Positions 1 to 5,340 of a stretch of 6,688 bases of DNA are shown here, piece after piece. The DNA comes from Candidatus Zixiibacteriota bacterium. GTDB lineage: Bacteria > Zixibacteria > MSB-5A5 > CAIYYT01. Within the stretch, counting starts at the first letter, position 1. Every line of letters starts with the position of its first letter. The position numbers were made by a program, and so were the translations under genes. The DNA lies in the NCBI GenBank assembly GCA_026397575.1, contig JAPLUP010000718.1, positions 1-6,688 on the forward strand, read 5' to 3'. The notes beneath the pieces were generated by a model. The model ran no database searches, was not told where the DNA came from, and saw only the letters and a program-made list of their open reading frames with translations.

Positions 1-413
1 ATCGCCGCGATCTGACCAGTCTTGATGCCGTCAAACTTTCGGCAGAGAAGGCGTTCAAGATGGCGGGAAAGACGATCAACGATATCAGCGTCACGGAAGT
101 GCATGACTGCTTCACGATCGCTGAGATCATAGTCAGCGAGGCGCTCGGCATGTTCCCGGCCGGCAAGGGCGCGCTCGCCTGTGCCAATGGTGAAACCCGT
201 GTCGAAGGCAAGTTCCCGATCAACACTTCGGGTGGTCTGAAATCCAAGGGTCATCCAGTCGGTGCGACCGGTGTGGCGCAAGCAATAGAGATCGTGCATC
301 AGCTTCGCGGCGAAGCCGGTAAGCGTCAGGTCAAAAACGCTAAGATTGGCATGACGCAGAACATGGGTGGTTCCGGTGGCAGTTCGGTTGTGCATATCAT
401 GGAGGTGGCATAA
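1..413 (+). CDS. SCP2-type thiolase (acetyl-CoA acetyltransferase family), 3' end only
   Basis: This is the C-terminal part of a thiolase; the frame is open from base 3 and the 5' end lies before the window. Visible motifs are HDCF (bases 102-113), [11 protein letters not shown] around 243-275, with the catalytic His of GHP at 252-254, and a glycine-rich tail [13 protein letters not shown] near the C-terminus. Classical thiolases carry NEAF and a CxG loop. The HDCF motif, and a tail with no Cys in the CxG position, are known marks of the SCP2-thiolase subfamily, where the HDCF cysteine takes that role. The enzyme would join or cleave acyl-CoA and acetyl-CoA in the cytoplasm. The next gene starts inside its stop codon (TAATG), so the two are translationally coupled. 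By context the substrate is probably acetoacetyl-CoA, but the sequence does not prove this. The family call is firm; the exact substrate is open. Confidence 0.92.
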   Translation, partial: RRDLTSLDAVKLSAEKAFKMAGKTINDISVTEVHDCFTIAEIIVSEALGMFPAGKGALACANGETRVEGKFPINTSGGLKSKGHPVGATGVAQAIEIVHQLRGEAGKRQVKNAKIGMTQNMGGSGGSSVVHIMEVA

Positions 414-805
414 TGTTTCCAGCGAGAGTCGCGCGTGAGATGCCGCATCGCTATCGTCTTGAAGCGGCCAAGTGTAAGAAATGCGGCGCAGTGTTTTTTC
501 CGCATCGTCTGATTTGTCGTGAATGCGGCCATAGAGAATTCGACACGATTAACGTCTCGGCGATCGGCAAGCTGATTAGTTATACGGTCATACATACACC
601 CGCCAGTCAATTCAAAGACGAGTCGCCATTCGCGCTCGGCATCTGCGAATTCCCTGAGGGTGTCAAGATAACGGCGCAGGTTGTTGACATCGCCGCCGCC
701 GACATCAAGACCGGCATGAACTTGCAGATCGAGTTCCGCCGCGTGCAAACCGACGGCCATGCGGGTGTTATTGGCTACGGCTACAAATTCGTTCCGGTGA
801 TCTAA
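413..805 (+). CDS. DUF35 zinc-ribbon / OB-fold protein, thiolase partner
   Basis: A 130-residue protein with the two-part DUF35 layout. An N-terminal rubredoxin-like zinc ribbon has Cys21, Cys24, Cys35 and Cys38 (CX2C-X10-CX2C). A beta-rich OB-fold follows from about residue 45 to the end and includes [19 protein letters not shown]. Such proteins are nearly always encoded beside SCP2-type thiolases. In archaea a homologue bridges acetoacetyl-CoA thiolase and HMG-CoA synthase and binds CoA, so intermediates can be channelled. The ATG at 413 overlaps the thiolase TAA by one base. A strong Shine-Dalgarno sequence, GGAGG at 401-405, lies 7 bases upstream and fixes the start. The long reverse ORF over this gene has no recognisable protein features. 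The family call is secure; the exact partner and any channelling role are inferred. Confidence 0.9.
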   Translation: MFPARVAREMPHRYRLEAAKCKKCGAVFFPHRLICRECGHREFDTINVSAIGKLISYTVIHTPASQFKDESPFALGICEFPEGVKITAQVVDIAAADIKTGMNLQIEFRRVQTDGHAGVIGYGYKFVPVI

Positions 806-810
806 CAATC

Positions 811-2418
811 ATGTATCGGATCGAAACCAAGGTTGACACAAAATCGCCCGAGTATCAGGCGAACTATGATGAGAATAAGCGGATTGTGGAAGAGCTCCGC
901 AGCCGCATGGAAAAGACGCGTCAGGGGGGACCGCCAGAAGCGGTAGCGCGGCACAAGTCACGCGGCAAACTGACCGTCCGCGAGCGACTCGACCGATTAT
1001 TCGATGACAATACTCCGTTCATCGAATTGTCGCCGTTGGCTGCCTGCGACATGTACGACAACGCTGCTCCGGCTGCCGGTATGGTAACGGGCATTGGCGT
1101 TGTGCATGGCAGGGAAGTGCTCGTTGTTGCCAATGACGCAACGGTTAAAGGCGGCACCTATTTCCCGATGACGATCAAGAAGCATGTTCGCGCACAGGAG
1201 ATTGCCCGCAAGAATAACCTGCCGTGCGTCTATTTGGTTGACTCAGGAGGAATCTTCTTGCCCGAACAATCAGGGACATTCCCGGATCGCGATCACTTCG
1301 GGAAGATTTTCTATAATCAGGCAACGCTATCGGGATTGCGTATTCCGCAGATTGCGGTTGTACTCGGCAGTTGTACCGCCGGTGGCGCTTATGTTCCGGC
1401 GATGTCAGACGAAGCAATTATCGTTCGCAAGCAGGGAACGATCTTCATCGGCGGACCACCGCTGGTAAAAGCCGCAACCGGCGAGGAAGTCAGCGATGAA
1501 GATCTCGGCGGCGCCGACGTGCATTGTCGCATATCGGGTACGGCTGATCACTATGCACTTAACGACGAACATGCGCTGGCGACCTGCCGGAACATTATCG
1601 AGGCGCTGAATCGCACGGACAAGTACCCACTCGATCGGGCGGCTACGGAAGAACCGTACTACGATCCCCAAGAGCTTTATGGCGTCGTCCCAACCGAGTT
1701 GCGAACACCGTATGATATTCGCGAATTGATTGCTCGCGTTGTCGACGGCAGTCGTTTCCAGGAATTCAAGACGCTCTACGGCGCCACGTTGGTCTGCGGT
1801 TTTGCGCGGATTCATGGTTACATGGTCGGCATTATCGGCAATAACGGCGTGCTATTCAGCGAATCGTCTTTGAAAGGTGCGCACTTTATAGAACTCTGCG
1901 CGCTGCGTAAGATACCATTGATTTTTCTGCAAAATATCACAGGATTTATCGTAGGCAAAAAATACGAGCATGGCGGAATCGCACGCGATGGCGCGAAACT
2001 AGTGCATGCCGTCGCTAACGCGCAGGTACCGAAGTTCACAGTCATTGTCGGCGGTTCGTACGGCGCGGGCAACTACGCCATGTGCGGACGCGGGTACGAT
2101 CCGAATTTCCTTTGGATGTGGCCTGCCGGCAAGATTTGCGTTATGGGGGGTGAGCAGGCGGCGGATGTACTCTGGAGCGTTAAGAAAGCACAACTTACGA
2201 AGAAGGGCGTTGCGTTGACACCGGAGATGGAAGCGGAGTTCAAGAAGCCGACGGTCGACAAATATGAACATGAATCATCGCCATACTATTCAACGGCGCG
2301 TCTCTGGGATGACGGGATTATTGATCCGCTCAAGACGCGCGATTTGTTGGGTCTGGCAATCTCCATTTCTCTTAACCGCGAAATACCAGATGCCAATTTC
2401 GGCATCTTCAGGATGTAA
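811..2418 (+). CDS. mccB: Methylcrotonyl-CoA carboxylase, carboxyltransferase (beta) subunit
   Basis: A 535-residue cytoplasmic protein, the usual length for MccB. It transfers the carboxyl group from carboxybiotin to 3-methylcrotonyl-CoA, giving 3-methylglutaconyl-CoA in leucine breakdown. It has two crotonase-like carboxyltransferase halves, roughly residues 30-290 and 300-530. The N half carries the oxyanion loop [16 protein letters not shown] (starting at Ser187) and the stretch [20 protein letters not shown] followed by [13 protein letters not shown], which is typical of MccB rather than propionyl-CoA carboxylase beta. The C half carries [14 protein letters not shown] (residues 414-427) and a following [10 protein letters not shown]. 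No motif is missing. The start is 5 bases after the DUF35 stop and has only a weak ribosome site, suggesting coupled translation. Geranyl-CoA carboxylase beta is a close relative, but the adjacent liuC favours methylcrotonyl-CoA. Only 2 of about 32 Arg codons are AGA/AGG. Confidence 0.93.
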   Translation: MYRIETKVDTKSPEYQANYDENKRIVEELRSRMEKTRQGGPPEAVARHKSRGKLTVRERLDRLFDDNTPFIELSPLAACDMYDNAAPAAGMVTGIGVVHGREVLVVANDATVKGGTYFPMTIKKHVRAQEIARKNNLPCVYLVDSGGIFLPEQSGTFPDRDHFGKIFYNQATLSGLRIPQIAVVLGSCTAGGAYVPAMSDEAIIVRKQGTIFIGGPPLVKAATGEEVSDEDLGGADVHCRISGTADHYALNDEHALATCRNIIEALNRTDKYPLDRAATEEPYYDPQELYGVVPTELRTPYDIRELIARVVDGSRFQEFKTLYGATLVCGFARIHGYMVGIIGNNGVLFSESSLKGAHFIELCALRKIPLIFLQNITGFIVGKKYEHGGIARDGAKLVHAVANAQVPKFTVIVGGSYGAGNYAMCGRGYDPNFLWMWPAGKICVMGGEQAADVLWSVKKAQLTKKGVALTPEMEAEFKKPTVDKYEHESSPYYSTARLWDDGIIDPLKTRDLLGLAISISLNREIPDANFGIFRM

Positions 2419-2420
2419 CT

Positions 2421-3206
2421 ATGAACGGTTCGCGAACAGTGCGGGTTGAGACCGCCGGTAAGATCGGCAGGGTGACGTTTTGCCGACCGGAAGTCCACAA
2501 CGCTTTCAACGATCAAGTTATTGACGAGATGACTTTCGCCTTCAAGCGACTCAAGACTGATCCCGATGTGCGCGTTGTCATTCTCTCCGGCGACGGCAAA
2601 TCGTTTTGCGCGGGAGCTGATCTCAACTGGATGCGGCGCGTCAAGGATTCCGCTTTCGAAGACAACCTGGACGAAGCACGACGATTGGCCGATCTGTTCT
2701 GGGATATCTACTCATTTCCCAAACCGGTGATTGGTCGTATCAACGGCGCAGCTATCGGAGGCGGCACAGGATTTGTGGCAGTGACCGATATCGCGGTTGC
2801 GGCGCAGAGTGCAGTCTTCTCGTTCAGCGAAGTCAAAATCGGTGTCGTGCCTGCATGCATTTCGCCTTACGTCATCAGGCGCGTTGGCGAAGGGAAGGCA
2901 CGCGAATTCTTTCTCACCGGCGAACGACTGACTTCCGACCGTGCGTTAGAAGCGGGACTGGTGAATAGAGCTGTGCCGGATGAAATGCTGGATGCAACAA
3001 TGAATGGCTTGGTTGAGTCCTTGCTGTCATCCGGTCCGGAAGCGATACGGGTTTGCAAGGAGTTGCTACAGACTGTACCGGCTTTGGCGGTCGATGATTT
3101 CAAAGAATACACAGCGCGGGTGATTGCCGAATTGCGGCAGTCGCCTGAAGGCCAGGAAGGGATGGACGCCTTCTTGAATAAACGGAAGCCGAATTGGACG
3201 GAGTAG
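2421..3206 (+). CDS. liuC: Enoyl-CoA hydratase/isomerase family, probable 3-methylglutaconyl-CoA hydratase
   Basis: A 261-residue crotonase, normal length for the family. It probably hydrates 3-methylglutaconyl-CoA to HMG-CoA, the step after MccAB. SFCAGADLNWMRR (residues 61-73) forms the CoA-binding/oxyanion segment; the DLNWM form is typical of LiuC-type hydratases. GAAIGGGTGF (109-118) is the second oxyanion segment. FSEVKIGVVPACISPYV (135-151) carries Glu137, which matches the second catalytic Glu of rat enoyl-CoA hydratase (E164). The position of the first Glu (E144 in rat) is Gly117 here. The start is 2 bases after mccB's TAA, with AGGA at 2410-2413 as ribosome site. It is the last gene before the REP/RAYT segment; a REP element begins 9 bases after its TAG. 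Assignment to methylglutaconyl-CoA rests on motif flavour plus operon context; another short-chain enoyl-CoA substrate is possible. Confidence 0.82.
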   Translation: MNGSRTVRVETAGKIGRVTFCRPEVHNAFNDQVIDEMTFAFKRLKTDPDVRVVILSGDGKSFCAGADLNWMRRVKDSAFEDNLDEARRLADLFWDIYSFPKPVIGRINGAAIGGGTGFVAVTDIAVAAQSAVFSFSEVKIGVVPACISPYVIRRVGEGKAREFFLTGERLTSDRALEAGLVNRAVPDEMLDATMNGLVESLLSSGPEAIRVCKELLQTVPALAVDDFKEYTARVIAELRQSPEGQEGMDAFLNKRKPNWTE

Positions 3207-3215
3207 GGTACGGCC

Positions 3216-3326
3216 GTAGGTCGGGTTCCGAGACCGAATGAGCGGATCGTAGCGCACTTGAAAGAAGAAGATTGCTGGCATTGAACAGAATGGCTGAGAG
3301 AATCAGAAGGCGAGAAACCCGACATC
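3216..3326 (+). repeat. REP/BIME-like element, copy 1 (+ orientation)
   Basis: The element starts with GTAG followed by GTCGGGTTCCGAGACCG. Inside this head TCGG-GTT-CCGA (3221-3231) can form a compact hairpin. It ends with GGCGAGAAACCCGACATC (3309-3326). The outer ends are inverted repeats, GTCGGGTT (3220-3227) against AACCCGAC (3316-3323), so the whole unit can fold into a long stem-loop. A GTAG tetranucleotide before the hairpin is a known hallmark of RAYT-associated REPs. It starts 9 bases after the liuC stop, where REPs often act on mRNA 3' ends. The middle of about 65 bases is only weakly similar to copy 3. Confidence 0.8.
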
Positions 3327-3349
3327 GGTTTTCCCCCGGGATGCAAGTA

Positions 3350-3377
3350 GCAGACTACCGTTCGGAACCCGACCTAG
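3350..3377 (-). repeat. Extra inverted REP arm, left direct repeat of the nuclease cassette
   Basis: This arm carries ACCGTTCGGAACCCGACCTA at 3357-3376, identical over 20 bases to 4672-4691. Extended leftward to 3350 against 4665, the match is 25 of 27. Read on the - strand it is a REP head with the TCGG-GTT-CCGA hairpin (3362-3372), but the leading tetranucleotide is CTAG instead of GTAG. A CATCGG motif at 3323-3328 may be the other end of a compact inverted unit of about 54 bases; a similar CATCGG lies at 4646-4651 upstream of the matching arm. Confidence 0.75.
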
Positions 3378-3409
3378 TGGACTGGTGAAGGAAGGGGATA
3401 GAATATACA

Positions 3410-3448
3410 ATGAATTGCAGCGAAGAACATATTCGCGAGATAAAGTGA
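3410..3448 (+). other. Short in-frame leader ORF ending in TGA, possible severed N-terminus of the nuclease gene
   Basis: ATG at 3410 opens 12 codons (MNCSEEHIREIK) and then meets TGA at 3446-3448. The frame is the same as that of the following nuclease-like gene, and after the TGA it stays open through IAGLTREEIGKSEEN straight into that gene. A purine-rich stretch AAGGAAGGGG (about 3388-3397) lies 12 bases before the ATG, a little far for a ribosome site but usable. The likeliest readings are a nonsense mutation near the original start, or a leader peptide whose frame matches by chance. It is too short to identify by itself. Confidence 0.4.
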
Positions 3449-3493
3449 ATTGCAGGTCTCACACGTGAGGAAATAGGGAAAAGCGAAGAAAAT

Positions 3494-4537
3494 GTGAAGC
3501 AGAAGATAGTTGTGCCCCTGCTTGACTGTCTGGGACACAATAGGGATCAGCTTGACTTCGAGTATGGGAGCAGCGGCAAGCGTATCGACATTTTTATCAA
3601 AGGTCTACCGCGCACTTCCAAGGTCCTCATTGACACAAAGAATTATGACGATCCACTTGACAACCATCTAGACCAGATTGGTCTTTACGCGTATCAAGAA
3701 GGAGCATTGCTTGCCTTGATAGTGAACGGTGACGAAATAAGAGTGTATAATCCTTCCTTCCGAGGCTTCAGCTTCAGAGAGTCACTGCTTTACGCTATTG
3801 AACGGAAGGCTCTGACCTGTGAAGATGAAACTGAGATAATGTGGAATCTGCTGTCGCGCGACGCCCTCGTCGGTGGCAGTGCAAGGGAGTTCATAGAACA
3901 AAGAGAACGCGAGATACTAGAAGCCTATAGCCAAATCGAAAGCGCGACAGCTGCTGGAGTCAATAGAAGGAATGTTCTGTTGCAGCAACGAAATGCTTTG
4001 TCACAACAGATTGAGGAGCTTAAGAGGCGGATAGAGACGATTTCGCTCGAAGTCATCAATGTCGATCGGGAAAATGAGAGGGATCTTGAAACGATTCAGA
4101 GAGAGAATAGGTTGGGCGCACGACGCGCAGAACCGATGATTCCTCGAAGCACGGTAGCTAATACCCCGGATTCTATTCTGAGCCAAGGTGCTGCCCAGAC
4201 CACTGGCGTCATGGAAATCACATTGCGGACCATAGACAGCAATGCCAGATATGGCCTAATCCCCCTTCCCGAAGAGCACCGACGTCAGTTTCCAGGCTAT
4301 GAGATACCGTTTGTTCTCGAAACGGATATTGGTTCTCTCGAATGTCACGTAACGTCCGATACTGGGAAACCTCAGAAGGGACACCCGACGGCTGGCAAAC
4401 GCATTCAAAGGAACTTGATACCCTGGTACAAGGAGCACCCTGAATTGAAGGATGGTGCCGTTCTTTTCATAGAGATTCTCAGTCATCACAAGAGATATCG
4501 CCTGGGCATCAAGAGAACCGAGGGAGCCAGATTCTGA
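3494..4537 (+). CDS. PD-(D/E)XK nuclease-like protein (HsdR N-terminal-like domain) with coiled coil and C-terminal beta domain
   Basis: A 347-residue protein in three parts. Residues 1-105 resemble the N-terminal nuclease domain of type I restriction HsdR proteins: an opening helix KQKIVVPLLDCLG, then RID (Asp32), a strand ending LIDTK (Asp47, Lys49) and QIGLY (Gln61, Tyr65). Together these make a PD-(D/E)XK site with Asp in the Glu position, plus the Q-x3-Y signature. Residues about 131-207 are rich in Glu, Gln, Arg and Leu and look like a coiled coil. Residues about 224-347 are a likely beta-rich domain (GYEIPFVLETDIG, HVTS, NLIPWYKEHPELKDGAVLFIEI) that I cannot name; a DNA- or modified-base-binding barrel is a guess. 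No helicase, methylase or specificity gene is adjacent. The GTG start at 3494 cuts into the first helix, and the frame is open upstream to a TGA at 3446, so the N-terminus may be truncated. Half of the first 22 Arg codons are AGA/AGG. A defence role is only a possibility. Confidence 0.72.
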   Translation: MKQKIVVPLLDCLGHNRDQLDFEYGSSGKRIDIFIKGLPRTSKVLIDTKNYDDPLDNHLDQIGLYAYQEGALLALIVNGDEIRVYNPSFRGFSFRESLLYAIERKALTCEDETEIMWNLLSRDALVGGSAREFIEQREREILEAYSQIESATAAGVNRRNVLLQQRNALSQQIEELKRRIETISLEVINVDRENERDLETIQRENRLGARRAEPMIPRSTVANTPDSILSQGAAQTTGVMEITLRTIDSNARYGLIPLPEEHRRQFPGYEIPFVLETDIGSLECHVTSDTGKPQKGHPTAGKRIQRNLIPWYKEHPELKDGAVLFIEILSHHKRYRLGIKRTEGARF

Positions 4538-4584
4538 ATGTACTCCAACCGGATGATTAGCGGTATCGTTGCTCGCGACGGACA

Positions 4585-4692
4585 ATGTCGGGTTTCTCAC
4601 TACGTGCTCTATTTGCCGGTACCGTCGATACATGTATGGTACAAACATCGGGTATATTGGAACTGCAGTCCACCGTTCGGAACCCGACCTAC
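4585..4692 (-). repeat. REP/BIME-like element, copy 2 (inverted); its arm is the right direct repeat of the nuclease cassette
   Basis: The element is inverted relative to copies 1 and 3. Its left end ATGTCGGGTTTCTC (4585-4598) is the reverse complement of the right end of copy 1. Its right end ACCGTTCGGAACCCGACCTA (4672-4691), plus C at 4692, gives GTAG and the REP head on the - strand. The outer inverted repeat is GTCGGGTT (4587-4594) with AACCCGAC (4681-4688). The middle holds a perfect 10-base palindrome ATACATGTAT (4628-4637) flanked by GTACC (4619-4623) and GGTAC (4638-4642), a possible small hairpin. It sits 47 bases after the nuclease stop and 27 bases before the transposase start. Confidence 0.8.
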
Positions 4693-4719
4693 AATTGTGA
4701 ATACACGCGAGAATTTGCG

Positions 4720-5199
4720 ATGAAAACTCTTCGTCGCTACGACTTGCGGGAGCGACTCTATTTTATAACTGTGGTTACGTATCAGCGCGAACGACTACTC
4801 CTTCTCGATGCACCTCTGTTTCATCGTGCATGGGGACAGATCGAGCCAATCGCGTGGGTCGTGATGGTTGACCATTTTCATGCGATTCTTGAGACCGGCG
4901 CTCAGTCGATTTCGCAGATCGTCCATGCCTTCAAAGTTCGATATTCCCGGCGGTTCCGTGACAAGTATCGCCCAGGACGTGTCTGGCAGAATCGTTTCTG
5001 GGATGACGTTATTCGCAATCAGAGCGATCTGAATCACCATATAGACTATATTCATTACAATCCTGTGAAACACGGATTGCTCAACGACCCCTTCGACTAT
5101 ACGCATTCATCGCTAAGCGACTACTACCAGAGTGGGCTGTACGAAAGAGACTGGGGAGCAAGGAAGGAGTTGGTGTTTGAGGGCCAATATGGCGAGTGA
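4720..5199 (+). CDS. REP-associated tyrosine transposase (RAYT, Y1/HUH family)
   Basis: A 159-residue protein of the IS200/IS605-related RAYT family, single-strand DNA nucleases thought to move or copy REP sequences. Seen here: an opening strand LYFITVVTYQRERLLL (13-28), the metal-binding HxH in VVMVDHFHAIL (His52, His54), the family segment GRVWQNRFWDDVI (86-98), and YIHYNPVKHGLL (110-121) with the likely nucleophile Tyr110 (Tyr113 is the alternative). MPNH or MPDH is more usual before the HxH; here it is MVDH. All core motifs are present, so the protein could be active. The start was set at ATG 4720 because the family motifs begin soon after it and because a longer frame from 4585 is encoded by REP element copy 2. 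GAGAA at 4709-4713 is a weak ribosome site. GTAG-headed REP elements lie on both sides, as expected for a RAYT. Arg codons are mostly CGN, like the host operon. Confidence 0.9.
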   Translation: MKTLRRYDLRERLYFITVVTYQRERLLLLDAPLFHRAWGQIEPIAWVVMVDHFHAILETGAQSISQIVHAFKVRYSRRFRDKYRPGRVWQNRFWDDVIRNQSDLNHHIDYIHYNPVKHGLLNDPFDYTHSSLSDYYQSGLYERDWGARKELVFEGQYGE

Positions 5200-5203
5200 T
5201 TTT

Positions 5204-5315
5204 GTAGATAGGGTTCCGAGCCCAATGTCAATAGAATGTAGTGCCTATATGGAACGGACGAGGTCGATCATTGCGAACCTGTTTGACAGAAGACATGGGC
5301 GAGAAACCCGACGTC
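5204..5315 (+). repeat. REP/BIME-like element, copy 3 (+ orientation)
   Basis: The element has the same layout and nearly the same length as copy 1. Its head is GTAGATAGGGTTCCGAG (5204-5220) and its tail GGCGAGAAACCCGACGTC (5298-5315), which matches the copy 1 tail at 17 of 18 bases. The head is worn: GTCGGGTT has become ATAGGGTT (5208-5215), giving a mismatch in the hairpin stem. It begins 4 bases after the RAYT stop and ends 25 bases before the mccA start, so any terminator or processing effect would bear directly on mccA expression. Confidence 0.8.
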
Positions 5316-5340
5316 TCGATTTAGAGAGAACGCTACAGAT

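Larger units (their letters stand above)
3216..5315. mobile_element. REP/RAYT segment carrying a nuclease-like gene, between liuC and mccA
   Basis: This segment is bounded by related repeat elements at 3216-3326 and 5204-5315 and holds one inverted copy (4585-4692), an extra inverted arm (3350-3377), a REP-associated tyrosine transposase and a nuclease-like gene. It lies between the genes for the two subunits of methylcrotonyl-CoA carboxylase. No target-site duplication or IS-type terminal inverted repeat was seen, which fits the RAYT family. Whether the block arrived as one unit or by successive insertions cannot be told from one sequence; the different codon use of the nuclease gene suggests more than one event. 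Confidence 0.6.

Noticed and set aside
326..808. 160-codon reverse-strand ORF opposite the DUF35 gene
   Set aside because: It lies antisense to a clear zinc-ribbon/OB-fold gene with a strong ribosome site, and its translation shows no domain-like pattern.
2867..3346. 159-codon reverse-strand ORF across the liuC end and REP copy 1
   Set aside because: It overlaps conserved liuC sequence and a repeat; the translation is Ser/Lys-rich with no recognisable motif.
3410..3496. Genome-wide TGA recoding to explain the in-frame TGA
   Set aside because: TGA ends the RAYT and the nuclease gene at sensible protein ends, so TGA appears to be a normal stop here.
4256..4648. 130-codon reverse-strand ORF over the nuclease 3' end
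   Set aside because: It is antisense to the patterned C-terminal domain of the nuclease-like gene and runs into REP copy 2.
4538..4723. 61-codon ORF starting right after the nuclease stop codon
   Set aside because: It is made almost entirely of REP copy 2 and flanking sequence, has no motif, and overlaps the RAYT start.
5283..5288. TTGACA resembling a -35 box upstream of mccA
   Set aside because: No -10-like hexamer lies 16-18 bases downstream; that stretch is the GC-rich REP tail.
3216..5315. CRISPR array
   Set aside because: The repeats are few, in both orientations, about 110 bp long with inverted ends, and lack regular spacers; they fit REP elements.
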